64,000 nucleotides of DNA from Scylla paramamosain (lineage: Eukaryota > Arthropoda > Malacostraca > Decapoda > Portunidae), in the NCBI RefSeq assembly GCF_035594125.1, contig NC_087163.1, positions 9,612,501 to 9,676,500 of the forward strand, written 5' to 3'. Below, piece by piece: positions 21,497 through 37,665 of this stretch (the stretch's first letter is position 1; every line of letters starts with the position of its first letter). The position numbers and the translations under genes are program-made. The notes under the pieces are model-generated. The model made no database searches. It worked only from the letters and a program-made list of their open reading frames with translations, and was not told the origin of the DNA.

Positions 21497-24408
21497 TAAA
21501 TGTCCCCAGGTCGGACTGCCCATCTGTCAATGACCCTAAGTGTCTTGACACCCCCCTTCAACTTTTTCTTCATCAACTTCTGCAACATTCGCAGTCTAAG
21601 ATCTGATTTTCAATCTGTAAAACACCACCTCTCCTCTTCTAATCCTCATCTTTTCCTCATTGAAACTCAGATGTCAGAGGCAACTGACAGTAGCCCCTTT
21701 TCTGTTCCCTCCTACTTTCTCTATCCTCATTTTTTATCCAAAGCTGGATGTTGCATTTATGTGCACAATGACTTAACCTGCTCTCATGCCCACGCTCTTG
21801 AATCTTCCGAGTTTTACACCGTCTGGCTATGACTACAGAGTCACTCTCAAACTAAATTTATCTGTGCTGTATACCTCTCACTTAACTCCTCTGACTATAA
21901 GAAATTCTTTGCTACTTAACTTCAAAGGTTCCAAAGTCCATTCTGACCCTCTTCCCTTTTGCAGAGATCTCCATTCTTGGAGACTACAATGTTCACCACC
22001 AGCTTTGGCTTTCTTCTCCCTTCACTGACCATCCTGGTGAACTAGCCTTAAACTTTGCTATCCTCCACGACCTAGAGCAATTGTTGCAACACCCTACTCA
22101 CATCCCTGACCATGTTGCAGATACACCCATCATTCTTGACCTTTTCTGAGCTCTAATCCCTCTGCTTATGCTGTCACCCTCTCTTCTCCCATGAGCTCCT
22201 CCGATCACTATCTCATATCTGTATCTTGTCCTATCGCTCCAATCCCTCCTCAGGATCCCCCGAAGCGAAGGTGCCTCTGGTATTTTGCCTCAGCTAATTG
22301 GGGGGACCTGAGGAGATATTTTGCTCATTTTCTTTGGAATGACTACTGCTTCCGTGTCAGAGACCCATCTTTGTGTGCTGAGTGCATAACAGAGGTGATA
22401 GTGTCTGGCATGGAGGCTTACATTCCTCACTCTTTTTCTCAACCTAAACCTTCCAAACTTTGATTTAGCACAGCTTGTTCTCGTGCTATACGTGATAGAG
22501 AGGTGGCCCACAGGGAATACTTAAGCCTTCCATCACCAGAATCTCATGCACTTTATATTTCTGCCCAGAACCATGCCAAGTCTGTTCTCCAACTAGCCAA
22601 AAACTCCTTCATTAACAGAAAGTTTCAAAATCTTTCAAGATCTAACTCCCCTCGTGACTTCTGGCATCTAGCCAAAAATATCTCCAATAATTTTGCTTTT
22701 TCTTCTTTCCCTCCTTTATTTCAACCAGATGGCACCACTGCTATTACATCTATTTCTAAAGCTGAACGCTTTACTCAAACATTTTTCTAAAAACTCTACC
22801 TTGGACGATTCTGGGCTTGTTCCTCCTCCTCCTCCACCCTCTGAATACTTCATGCTACCTATTAAAATTCTTTGCAATGATGTTTTCCATGCCCTCGCTG
22901 GCCTAAACCTTTGGAAGGTTCATGGACATGATGGGGTCCCTCCTATTGTTCTCTGAAACTGTGCCTCCGTGCTTGCACCTTGCCTAGTCAAACTCTTTCA
23001 GCTCTGTCTGTCAACACTTACCTTTCCTTCTTGCTGGAAGTTTGCCTACATTCAGCCTGTTCCTAAAAAGGGTCACATCTATCACTTCACAACCTTCTAT
23101 CTAATCGCCAGTATGAGTTCCATCAAGGCCGCTCTACTGGTGATCTTCTGACTTTCCTTACTGAGTCTTGGTCATCTTTTAGAGATTTTGGTGAAACTTT
23201 TGCTGTTGCCTTGGACGTATCAAAAACTTTTGATACAGTCTGGCACAAAGCTTTGACTTCCAAACTACCCTCCTATGGCTTCTCTCTGTAACTTCATCTC
23301 AAGTTTCCTTTCTGACCGTTCTATTGCTGCTGTGGTAGACGGTCACTGTTCTTCTCCTAAATCTATTAACAGTGGTGTTCCTCAGGGTTCTGTCCTGTCA
23401 CCCACTCTCTTCTTATTATTCATTAATGATCTTCTAAACCAAACTTCTTGTCCTATCCACTCCTACGCTGATGATACCACCCTGCACTTTTCCACGTCTT
23501 TTCATAGACATCCAACCCTTCAGGAGGTAAACATATCACGCAGGGAAGCCACAGAATGCTTGACTTCTGATCTTTCTAAAATTTCTGATTGGGGCAGAGC
23601 AAACTTGGTATTGTTCAATGCTTCAAAAACTCAATTCCTCCATCTATCAACTCGACACAACCTTCCAGACAACTATCCCCTCTTCTTCAATGACACTCAA
23701 CTGTCCCCCTCTTCTACACTGAACATCCTCGGTCTGTCCTTTACTTATAATCTGAACTGGAAACTTCACATCTCATCTCTAGCTAAAACAGCTTCTATGA
23801 AGTTAGGCGTTCTGAGACACCTCTGCCAGTTTTTCTCACCCACCCAGCTGTTAACTCTGTACAAGGGCCTTATCCGTCCATGTATGGAGTATGCTTCACT
23901 TGTCTGGGGGGGTTCTACTCATACTGCTCTTCTAGACAGGGTGGAATCAAGAGCTTTTCGTCTCATCAACTCCTCTCCTCTAACTGACTGTCTTCAGCCT
24001 CTCTCTAACCGCCGCAATTTTGCATATCTAGCTGTTTTCTACCGCTATTTTCATGATAACTGCTCTTCTGATCTTGCTAACTGCATGCCTCCCCTCCTTC
24101 CGCGGCCTCACTGCACAAGACTTTCTTCTTTCTCTCACCCCTATTCTGTCCACCTCTCTAACGCATGAGTTAACCAATATTCTCAATCATTCATCCCTTT
24201 CTCTGGTAAACTCTGGAACTCCCTGCCTGCTTCTGTATTTCCACTTTCCTATGACTTGAATTCCTTCAAGAGGGAGGTTTCAAGACACTTATTCATCAAT
24301 TTTTGACCACTGCTTTGACCCTTTTATGGGACTGGCATTTCAGTGGGCATTTTTTTTTATTAGATTTTTGTTGCCCTTGGCCAGTGTCCTTCCTACATAA
24401 GAAAAAGA
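21497..24408 (+). mobile_element. LINE-A copy 4, nearly full coding length
   Basis: Runs from the N-terminus of the LINE-A ORF (MSPGRTAHL) through the endonuclease (INFCNIRSLRSDF), linker, RT and C-terminal domain to the 3' end. The RT core is an uninterrupted 297-residue frame at 23275-24168 with SGVPQGSVLSP, HSYADDTTLHF and [15 protein letters not shown] residues. Upstream, frameshifts break the endonuclease (for example near 21830 and 22460), and about 100 bp are deleted near 23070. Jockey/I-type by motifs. Dead copy. Confidence 0.9.
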
Positions 24409-25220
24409 AAACTTGGTACTGTTCAATGCTTCAAAAACTCAATTCCTCCATCTATCAACTCGACACAACCTTCCAGACAACTATCCCCTCTTCTTCAATG
24501 ACTCTCAACTGTCGCCCCTCTTCTACACTGAACATCCTCGGTCTGTCTTTCACTTATGATCTGAACTGGAAACTTCACATCTCATCTCTAACTAAAACAG
24601 CTTCTATGAAGTTACGCATTCTCAGACGTCTCTGCCAGTTTTTCTCACCCACCCAGCTGCTAACTCTGTACAAGGGCCTTATCCGTCCATGTATGGAGTA
24701 TGCTTCACATGTCTAGGACGTTCCACTCATGCTACTCTTCTAGACAGGAGGGAATCAAAAGCTTTTCGTCTCACCAACTCCTCTCCTCTAACTGACTGTC
24801 TTCAGCCTCTCTCTCATCGCTGCAATGTTGCATCTCTATCTGTCGTTTACCACTATTTTCATGCTAACTGCTCTTCTGATCTTGCTAACTGCATGCCTAC
24901 CCTCCTGCCACGGCCTTGCTGCACAAGACTTTCTTCTTTTTCTCACCCCTATTCTGTCTATCTCTCTAATGCAAGAGTTAATCAGTATTCTCAATCATTC
25001 ATCCCTTTCTCAGGTAAACTCTTTAACTTCCTGCCTGTTTCTGTATTTCCACCTTCCTATGACTTGAATTCCTTCAAAAGGAAGGTTTCAAGACACTTAT
25101 CCTTCAATTTTTGACTACCGCTTTGGACCCTTTTGTGGGACTGGCATTTCAGTGGGCATTTTTTTTTTTTTTATTGGATTTTTGTTGCCCTTGGCCAGTG
25201 TCCCTCCTACATAAAAAAAA
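24409..25220 (+). mobile_element. LINE-A copy 5, 5'-truncated, in tandem with copy 4
   Basis: Begins at 'aacttggtactgttcaatgc' immediately after the A-rich end of copy 4 and runs to its own 3' end and poly-A at 25212-25221. It encodes only the part downstream of the YADD box, with one frameshift near 24715. Confidence 0.85.
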
Positions 25221-25249
25221 AATTCTTCTCCAATTCAAGCACAAAACAC

Positions 25250-25424
25250 CTGTTCTAGTGATGCCACTCACTCTTGCATTCCTCCTCTCTCCTTCATTTC
25301 TTTCCTCCCCCTTCCCTTCCCTCCCCCTTTCCTGCCCCTCTCCCCCATCCGTCCTCATTTCCTCCCTCCTTCTATCTATCCCACCCACCCTGCTTCCTTC
25401 CAGGGCACAACAGTGATATGCTAG

Positions 25425-25484
<60 letters not shown>

Positions 25485-25727
25485 GGCACACCACACTCCC
25501 ATTGTTCCTTTCCTCTCCCTCCCTCTTTCATCTGGTCTCAAACCTCTCTCCGTCATCCCCCTCCCCCTTATCTGTCAGAGATAAGGGATAAGGGATTGAT
25601 ACCTTGCTCTCTCCTCATTCTTTTTATGTCATTTTTGCTTCATCCTTTCTCACTGGTATAATTCCATTTTCATTCTCTATTACTCTCATTCTATTTACGT
25701 AGCATTTCTCAGGATTGTTCTTACTTT

Positions 25728-25735
<8 letters not shown>
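25250..25735 (-). mobile_element. LINE-A 5' UTR fragment (solo)
   Basis: Pyrimidine-rich blocks here (tgcccctctcccccatcc; ctttcatctggtctcaaacct; ataattccattttcattctc) match the 5' UTR of LINE-A copy 6 at 31340-31768 in the same orientation, with a (GT)n tract where copy 6 has (CT)n. No downstream LINE body is attached. Confidence 0.7.
25425..25482. repeat. (GT)n microsatellite
   Basis: About 29 uninterrupted GT units inside the LINE-A 5' UTR fragment. Confidence 0.95.

Positions 25736-25774
<39 letters not shown>
25732..25774. repeat. (AG)n microsatellite
   Basis: About 21 AG units followed by an A/G-rich stretch to about 25865. Confidence 0.95.
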
Positions 25775-25778
<4 letters not shown>

Positions 25779-25869
25779 ATGGAGGGAGGGGGGGAAGGAG
25801 AGAAGGAAGAGGAGGGCAGGGAATGGGGAAGAAGGCAGGGAATGGAGGAGAGAGAGAGAGAGAGAATTT

Positions 25870-27460
25870 TAGTGCAAAATAAAAATTGTGTACACTACAA
25901 CAACTGTTTTCAAGACAGAGGATGGCAGGAACTTTTAATGACTTATCATTTTGAGCTGAGGATGGCAGGAACTTCTGATGACTCACTATTTTTAGGTTGG
26001 TGTTTATTTACAGTGGTATTTTGTGTAAAATTTTATGGTCATTGTTTTTGTATCTGACACATTGGATGACACACTTTTTTGTCTTTTTATAATGATTCAA
26101 GTTCCATCTTATATGCCAAAATATATGGTTCTTCGTGTTTTTTTTTTTTTTTTACTGTATTTTTTCTATATATAATTTAGGGTATTTTAATTCAATCCTA
26201 TGTTTAGGGTACAATATAAATCCATAAGAATAATTAAAAAGGGATGAATTCTTTTTAAATCAGTTTGAACGGGATAAATTGCTTCCGATTCAAACATTCC
26301 CAATTCGAACAGCCCAAAAGAACCAATTAAGTTATAGTAATGAGGTACCACTGTACTTTTTCTAGTCACAGGCCTGTGAACTGATACATATTAAGCTTTC
26401 ATGTGTCTGCCTAGCTCAAGTTAAACATCTATAACATGGCACTGGACTTTTATGCCAGTTTCACCATAGCTGTCTGGTGCTTGATAGCATGTGTCCAGCT
26501 CTGTGACTGGCCAGCAACTTAGCACGTGGTAGCTTGTAGCGCCCAAGTCCTTCTTGCCACTTTGTTGGGACTCCCTCATATACACCTGGCAACAGAAGTG
26601 TGTTTTTACGTGAATACACAGGGAATATCAATCTAATATCAATGGAATACTGGAGCCTTATGTTGGTTTCCAAGTTTCAGATCCTGAGGAAGACAGTGCT
26701 AAGCCATAACAACTTTCTGACTGAATTATTCAAAGAAAAATTGACCTAATGACCACTAAGCAGAGCTTGTACCTTCATTTGCAGTTGTCAATGTGGTTGG
26801 TCAGTACTCTCTGCAAAATAGAGTTTTCACACTTAATGGGGTGATTTTTCCACATAAATCATTGTTGTACTCGTAGAAGAGGGACTGGGGAATACTCTGT
26901 TGTACATATCTAAAAAATGGCCACCTTGACAGACCAGACCTTCTTCCCCTCAGGACTTCATATATAGCCAGGACTTGGTACCACATATGGTGATACCAGG
27001 TTTCCATATTGGTCCTTCAAACTGGATCCTTTCTATAGTGAAACATGAAATTTAAATATTCCTGCTTGCCTTTATGTGCCTCTAAACCCTTTGCTGTGTG
27101 TCACTAAAGTGTACTAAAGCCTTGGCCAAGAATTTTTCACAAACTATTGCGGTAGGGGCATGTAGTGGCATTGGGTGTGAGTGAACCCATTGCCATGGAC
27201 AACGAAGCCATGTACCAGAAGGTGGCCATTTCGGTCATTAATATGGAGCCAACCTTTATCTGACAGCAGGGATAATTTGCACCCATTACATGCAAAATAA
27301 GTCTGTGTCAGGTGGCAGTGAAATGCTTTCTTGAAGCTCAGTGCTGCAGCTTGTCAGTAGGGCAGTGGTTATGGTGCATTAATGGCACACATCATTAATA
27401 ACTTGTTTGCCCTAATAACAATCAATTTAACACTTTTGATTTGTCTTGCCATCCCCTAAA
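25870..27460. other. no recognisable gene
   Basis: AT-rich intron-like DNA. About 26220-26360 ends in atgaggtaccactgta, which resembles the end of a Tc1/mariner-Tigger class repeat. A 68-codon minus-strand frame at 26801-27007 is not recognised. Nothing else supported. Confidence 0.4.
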
Positions 27461-27468
27461 GCTTAAAA

Positions 27469-27680
27469 ATGGAGGATTTAGAAAAGCTAAAACAAATCAG
27501 AGAAGGACTTAAGGCAGGCATTACTGCCCTTGGCAAGGATCTAGAAACATTCATTCATGCTGCTTACATGCGTGAACTAAAATGTAGGCAAACAACCATT
27601 AAAAATATACAAGCTAAAACTAACATCAACAATGAGAAATTATATGAACTTTAAGACTGGGCTAATCTGCAAGAGACAAT
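27469..27680 (+). pseudogene. short helical ORF, possibly the N-terminus of a retroelement gag
   Basis: A 61-residue frame (MEDLEKLKQIREGLKAGI...) is strongly alpha-helical. After a one-base shift it continues as QDWANLQETMVEDI to a stop. This pattern resembles the N-terminus of BEL/Pao-like gag polyproteins, but there is no protease, zinc knuckle or RT nearby. The frame is cut on the right by a mariner fragment at about 27694. It could instead be an unrelated host coiled-coil exon; there is no convincing splice site. Weak call. Confidence 0.3.
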
Positions 27681-27693
27681 GGTGGAGGATATA

Positions 27694-28091
27694 TGAGGGG
27701 TGTTCAATGAGTTCTCAGCCTAACAGGAGGGGAGACAGAATCCTGCCATGGAACATGTTGGTACATGTTCCAACAAGTAATGCACGGGCTGGCGTCCTCC
27801 CAATGTTTTTCTATTCAGTTCAACAATGACTTATTGTGAGTGAGGATGGTACCTTCTGACAAAATGAGTAAAGTTGAACAGCAGGCTGTGATGAAGTTTC
27901 CTATGATTCAAAGGAAAGTGGCAGAGTTGATTCATGAGGAGTTGAGGACAGCACTAGGGGACAGTGCCTTATCTATTCCACTGTCAAGCACTGTAGATCT
28001 TTCTTCAAACAGGGCTGAGACTTGTGTGAGGATGACCCCCAAAATGCAGTCACCAAGGAAACTGTGGCCATGGTGGAGAGCATAGTCATGG
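27694..28091 (+). mobile_element. mariner-like DNA transposon, 5' fragment
   Basis: After a TA, the terminal sequence tgaggggtgttcaatgag begins the element. A transposase start follows at about 27864: MSKVEQQAVMKF, IHEELRTALGDSALS, the paired helix-turn-helix DNA-binding domain of mariner transposases. A frameshift near 27985 moves the continuing sequence (ETVAMVESIVMD) to another frame. The element stops abruptly inside that sequence where LINE-A copy 6 begins; no catalytic domain is present and no 3' part was found. Confidence 0.7.
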
Positions 28092-31768
<3,677 letters not shown>

Positions 31769-33117
31769 TCAGTGGATAGGACAAGAAGTTTGGTTTAGAA
31801 GATCATTAATGAATAATAAGAGAGTGGGTGACAGGACAGAACCCTGAGGAACACCACTGTTAATAGATTTAGGAGAAGAACAGTGACTGTCTACTGCAGC
31901 AGCAATAGAACAGTCAAAAAGGAAACTTGAGATGATGTTACAGAGGGAAGGATAGAAGCTGTAGGAGGATGGTTTGGAAATCAAAGCTTTGTGCCAGAGT
32001 CTATCAAAAGCTTTTGATATGTCCAAGGCAACAGCAAAAGTTCCACCAAAATCTCTAAAAGAGGATGATCAAGACTCAGTAAGGAAAGCCAGAAGATGAT
32101 CACCAGAAGAGCAGCATTGATGAAACCCATACTGGCAATCAGATAGAAGGTTGTGAAGTGATTTCCACTCCTATGCTGATGATACCACCCTGCACTTTTC
32201 CACATCTTTTCATAGATGTCCAACCCTTCAGGAGGTAAACATATCATGCAGGGAAGCCACAGAACACTTGACTTCTGACCTTTCTAAAATTTCTGATTGG
32301 GGCAGAGCAAACTTGGTATTGTTCAATGCCTCAAAAACTCAATTCCTCCATCTATCAATTTGACACAACCTTCCAGACAACTATCCCCTCTTCTTCAGTG
32401 ACACTCAACTGTTCCCCTCTTCTACATTGAACATCCTCGGTCTGTCCTTTACTTATAATCTGAACTAGAAACTTCACATCTCATCTCTAGCTAAAACAGC
32501 TTCTATGAAGTTAGGCATTCTGAGACGTCTCCGCCAGTTTTTCTCACCTCCTCAGCTGCTAACTCTGTACAAGGGCCTTATCCATCCATGTATGGAGTAT
32601 GCTTCACATGTCTGGGGGGGTTCCACTCATACTGCTCTTCTAAACAGGGTAGAATCGAAAGCTTTTCGTCTCATCAACTCCTCTCCTCTAACTGACTGTC
32701 TTCAGCCTCTCTCTCACTGCCACAATGTTGCATCTCTAGCTGTCTTCTACTGCTATTTTCATGCTAAGTGTTCTTCTGATCTTGTTAACTGCATGCCTCC
32801 CCTCCTCCTGCAACCTCGCAGAAAAAGACTTTCTTCTTTCTCTCACCTCTATTCTGTCCACCTTTTTAACACAAGAGTTAACCAGTATTCTCAATCATTC
32901 ATCCCTTTCTCTGGTAAACTCTGGAACTTCCTGCCTGCTTCTGTATTTCCACCTTCCTATGACATGAATTCCTTCAAGAGGGAGGTTTCAAGACACTTAT
33001 CCCTCAGTTTTTGGCTACTGCTTTGACTCTTTTATGGGACTGGCATTTCAGTGGGCCTTTCTTTTATTGGATTTTTGTTGCCCTTGGCCAGTGTCTCTCC
33101 TACATAAAAAAAAAAAA
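31769..33117 (+). mobile_element. LINE-A copy 7, twin-primed (5' inversion)
   Basis: 31769-32161 is LINE-A in reverse and 32162-33117 is LINE-A forward, ending in poly-A. The outer end of the reversed part (tggataggacaagaag) and the first base of the forward part (ccactcctatgctgatg) are adjacent in the LINE-A consensus. This is the expected product of twin priming during one insertion. The forward part encodes the RT C-terminus (32505-33026). Confidence 0.85.
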
Positions 33118-33926
33118 GGTGAAAGGAGATGGGAGGAAGAACGTTAGAGGAACTGACTGCTTGAATGGGGGTGCTTTCCATGAGAGGTTTCTCCCTACTC
33201 ATGCACCCCCCATTCATTTTGGACAGTTGATCAGCTGGAGCTAATCTTAGCAAAAGAGCTCACTGATGATCTGTTCTAGACGTTATGGACATTATTCATA
33301 GAAGAAATTAAGTTTTAAGGAGACAAGAGGAGGAGAGAGGAGAAGAGAGGCCACAGAGTCTTGAGAGTCAGGGACTATGTTTGTTTATCAACAGTATCCC
33401 CCTCTTACATAAGTTGATGTAACATTCTTTGGAATGTGCCTGTGTTTGAATTGGAGGATTACACTTGCATTGGAGGACAAAAATTTGTTCACCGATTGTG
33501 TTGGAATTGGAAGTTGTTTGAATTGAAGGACATTCAAATCATGAGGTATGACTGTAGTTTTATTAAATACCACATGTGGCTATGCACTGAGTAGCACCTA
33601 TAAAAACAAAAATAATAATATCCAAGTGAAGGTAATATCAGTATTAAAATTAAAACTAGGTGTCAGCTTAAAAGGAAAGAGACCACATGCCTCAGGACAA
33701 AACATCCTTAGGCACAATCACTTGCCCCATCACTAAAATGCAACCTCTTGAACAAGTTTGTCCATAACACCCTCCACTGATAAGACTAATGCCAGGGGCC
33801 CGTCTTTCACCAGTGACCCATGTAAAGCAGCTTTGCAGACTTAAGTGCTTGAGATTTAAAGGCGACCTAATACAGCATAATTGCATAAAGTATCGTCATC
33901 CCTCATTAAGCATGGTTTCAGTTTTC
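33118..33926. other. no recognisable gene
   Basis: Unassigned sequence between two LINE-A copies. About 33380-33560 (ttggaggattacacttgc ... catgaggtatgactgta) looks like a decayed DNA-transposon end. No coding frame supported. Confidence 0.4.
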
Positions 33927-34605
33927 ATGATTTCATTTTTACACCTCACCTCTCCTCCACTAAACCTCATTTTCTTTTCCTCACTGAAACACAGGGGTCT
34001 GAGCCAACTGACAGTAGCCCCTTTTCTGTTCCCTACTGTTCCCTGTTTTGTCTATCCTTGAGCACCTTGAGCAGCTGGTGCAACACCCTACTCATATTCC
34101 TGACCATCTTGGAGATACGCCTAACATTCTTGACTTTTTTCTAGCCTCTAATCCTCCCGCTTATGCTGTTACCCTCTCTTCTCCATTGGATTCCTCCAAT
34201 CACAATCTCGTATCTGTATCTTGTCTTATTGCTCCAATCCCTCCTCAGGATCCCTCTAAGTAGAGGTGTCTCTAGCATTTTGCCTCTGCTAGTTGAGGGA
34301 ACCTGAGGAGGTATTTTGCTGATTTTCCTTGGATTGACTACTGCTTCTATGTCAGAGACCTGTCTCTGTATGCTGAGCACATAACAGAGGTGATAGTGTC
34401 TGGCATAGAGGTGTACGTTCCTCATTCTTTTTTTGACTTATACCTTCCAAATCTTGATTTAACACAGTCTATTCTCATGTTATACATGATAGAGATGTGG
34501 CCCACAAAAGATACTTGAGCCTTCCATCACCATATTCTCATGCACTTTATATTTCTGCCCATAACCATACCAAGTCCGTTCTCCAACCAGCCAAAACCTC
34601 CCTCA

Positions 34606-35590
34606 TTATTTTTTTTTTTTTTTTTTTTTTTTTTATGTAGGAAGGATACTGGCCAAGGGCAACAAAAATCTAATAAAAAAAAAATGCCCACTGAAATGCC
34701 AGTCACATAAAAGGGTCAAAGCAGTGGTAAAAAATTGGTGGATAAGTGTCTTGAAACCTACCTCTTGAAGGAATTCAAGTCATAGGAAGGTGGAAATACA
34801 GAAGAAGGCAGGGAGTTCCAGAGTTTACCAGAGAAAGGGATGAATGATTGAGAATACTGGTTAACTCTTGCGTTAGAGAGGTGGACAGAATAGGGGTGAG
34901 AGAAAGAAGAAAGTCTTGTGCAGCGAGGCCGCGGAAGGAGGGGAGGCATGCAGTTAGCAAGATCAGAAGAGCAGTTGGCATGAAAATAGCGGTAGAAGAC
35001 AGCTAGATATGCAACATTGCGGCGGTGAGAGAGGGGCTGAAGACAGTCAGTTAGAGGAGAGAAGTTGATGAGACGAAAAGCTTTTGATTCCACCCTGTCT
35101 AGAAGAGCAGTATGAGTGGAACCCCCCCAGACATGTGAAGCATACTCCATACATGGACGGATAAGGCCCTTGTACAGAGTTAGCAGCTGGGGGGGTGAGA
35201 AAAACTGGCAGAGACGTCTCAGAACACCTAACTTCATAGAAGCTGTTTTAGCTAGAGATGAGATGTGAAGTTTCCAGTTCAGATTATAAGTAAAGGACAG
35301 ACCGAGGATGTTCAGTGTAGAAGAGGGGGACAGTTGAGTGTCATTGAAGAAGAGGGGATAGTTGTCTGGAAGATTGTGTCGAGTTGATAGATGGAGGAAT
35401 TGAGTTTTTGAGGCATTGAACAATACCAAGTTTGCTCTGCCCCAATCAGAAATTTTAGAAAGATCAGAAGTCAGGCGTTCTGTGGCTTCCCTGCGTGATA
35501 TGTTTACCTCCTGAAGGGTTGGACGTCTATGAAAAGACGTAGAAAAGTGCAGGGTGGTATCATCAGCATAGGAGTGGATAGGACAAGATT
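34606..35590 (-). mobile_element. LINE-A copy 9, nested in copy 8
   Basis: 5'-truncated minus-strand copy with poly-T at 34609-34634. A clean 223-residue frame (34758-35429) gives the RT C-terminal region (FNASKTQFLHLS, RPCMEYASHVWGG, GKLWNSLPSSVFPP). The duplicated hexamer tcatta (34603-34608 and 35605-35610) flanks it, with about 17 filler bases at the truncated end. Confidence 0.9.
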
Positions 35591-37471
35591 AATACAATGG
35601 ACAATCATTAATAGAAAGTGCCAAAATCTTTCAAGATCTAACTCCCCTTGTGGCTTCTGGCATCTAGCCAAAAAAACATCTCCAATAACTTTGCCTCTTT
35701 TTCTTTCCCTCCTTTATTTCAACCAGATAGCATCACTGCTATCACATCTATCTTTAAAGCTGAAGTCTTCACTCAAACTTTTGCTAAAAACTCTACCTTG
35801 GGTGACTCAAGCCTTGTTCCTCCCTCTCCTCCATCCTCTGATTACTTCATGCTGTCTATTGAAATTCTTTGCAATGATATTTTCCATGCTCTCACTGGCC
35901 TAAACCCTCAGAAGACTTATGGACCTGATGGGGTTCCTCCTTTTGTTCTCTGGAACTGTGCCTCCGTGCTTGCACCTTGCCTAGTCAAACTCTTTCAGCT
36001 CTGTCTGTCAACATCTACCTTTCCTTCTTCCTGGAAGTTTGCCAACATCCAACCTGTTCCTAAAAAGGGTGACTGTTCTAATCCCTCATACTACTGCCCT
36101 ATTCCTTCAATTTCCTGCCTACCTAAAGTTTTTGAATCTATCCTCAACAGGAAGATTCTTAAACATCTATCTCTTCACAACCTTCTATCTGATCGCCAGT
36201 ATGGGTTCCATCAAGGCCACTCTGCTGGTGATATTCTAGCTTCCCTTACTGAGTCTTGGTAATCCTCTTTTAGAGATTTTGGTGAAACTTTTGCTGTTGC
36301 CTTAGACATATCAAAAGCTTTTGATAGAGTCTAGCACAAAACTTTGACTTTCAAACTACCCTCCTACGGTTTCTAACCTTCTCTTTGTGTCTTCATCTCA
36401 AGTTTCCTTTGTAACTTCATCTCAAGTTTCCTTTCTGACTGTTCTGTTGTCACTGTTCTCATAAATCTGTTAAAAATGGTGTTCCTCAGGGTTCTCTCCT
36501 GTCACCCACTCTCTTTCAATTATTCATCAATTATCTAAACCAAACCTCTCGTCCTATCCACTCCCATGCTGATGATACCACTTCACACTTTTCCACGTCT
36601 TTTCATAGACATCCAACCCTTCAGGAAATAAACAGTTCACTCAGGGAAGCCACAGAATGCCTGACTTCTGATCTTTCTAATATTTCTGATTGGGGCAAAG
36701 CAAATTTGGTATTGTTCAATACCTCAAAAACTTAATTCCTCCATCTATCAACTTGACACAACCTTCCAGACAACTATCTCCTCTTCTTTAGTGACACTCA
36801 ACTGTCCCTCTCTTCTACACTAAACATCCTCATTCTGACCTTTTCTTATAATCTAAACTGGAAACTTCACACCTCATCTATAGCTAAAACAGCTTCTATG
36901 AAGTTAGGTGTTCTGAGGCGTCTTCGCCAGTTTTTCTCAACTCCCAGGTGCTAACTTCGTACAAGGAGTTAATGTGAAACATTAAGAAATGTGAAACATA
37001 ATCTATGTATGGATTATGTTTCAGATTTCTTGGGGGGGTTCCACTCATAATGCTCTCCTAGACAGGGTGGAATCAAAAGCTTTTCATCTCAACAACTCTC
37101 CTCTAATTAACTGTCTTCAGCCTCTTTCTCATCACCACAATGCTGCACCTCTAGCTATCTTCTACTGCTATTTTCATGCTAACTGCTCTTCTGATTTTGT
37201 TAACTGCATGCCTCCCCTCCTCTCATGGCCTTGCTGCACAAGACTTTCTTCTTTCTCTTATCCCTATTCTGTCCACCTCTCTAATGCAAGAGTTAACCAG
37301 TATTCTCAATCATTCATCCCTTTGTCTGGTAAACTGTGGAACTCCTTGCCTGTTTCTGTATTTTCACCTTCCTATAACTTGAATTCCTTCAAGTGGGAGG
37401 TTTCAAGACACTTATCCTTCTTTTTTTGACTACAGCTTCAGACCCTGTTTGGAGGCCAGCATCTCAGTGGT

Positions 37472-37627
<156 letters not shown>

Positions 37628-37665
37628 CCTTTGGGTGCTGTCCCTCCTACATAAAAAAAAAAAAA

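Noticed and set aside
31769..32161. A separate minus-strand LINE insertion
   Set aside because: Its breakpoint is adjacent in the consensus to the start of the plus-strand part, so one twin-primed insertion explains both.
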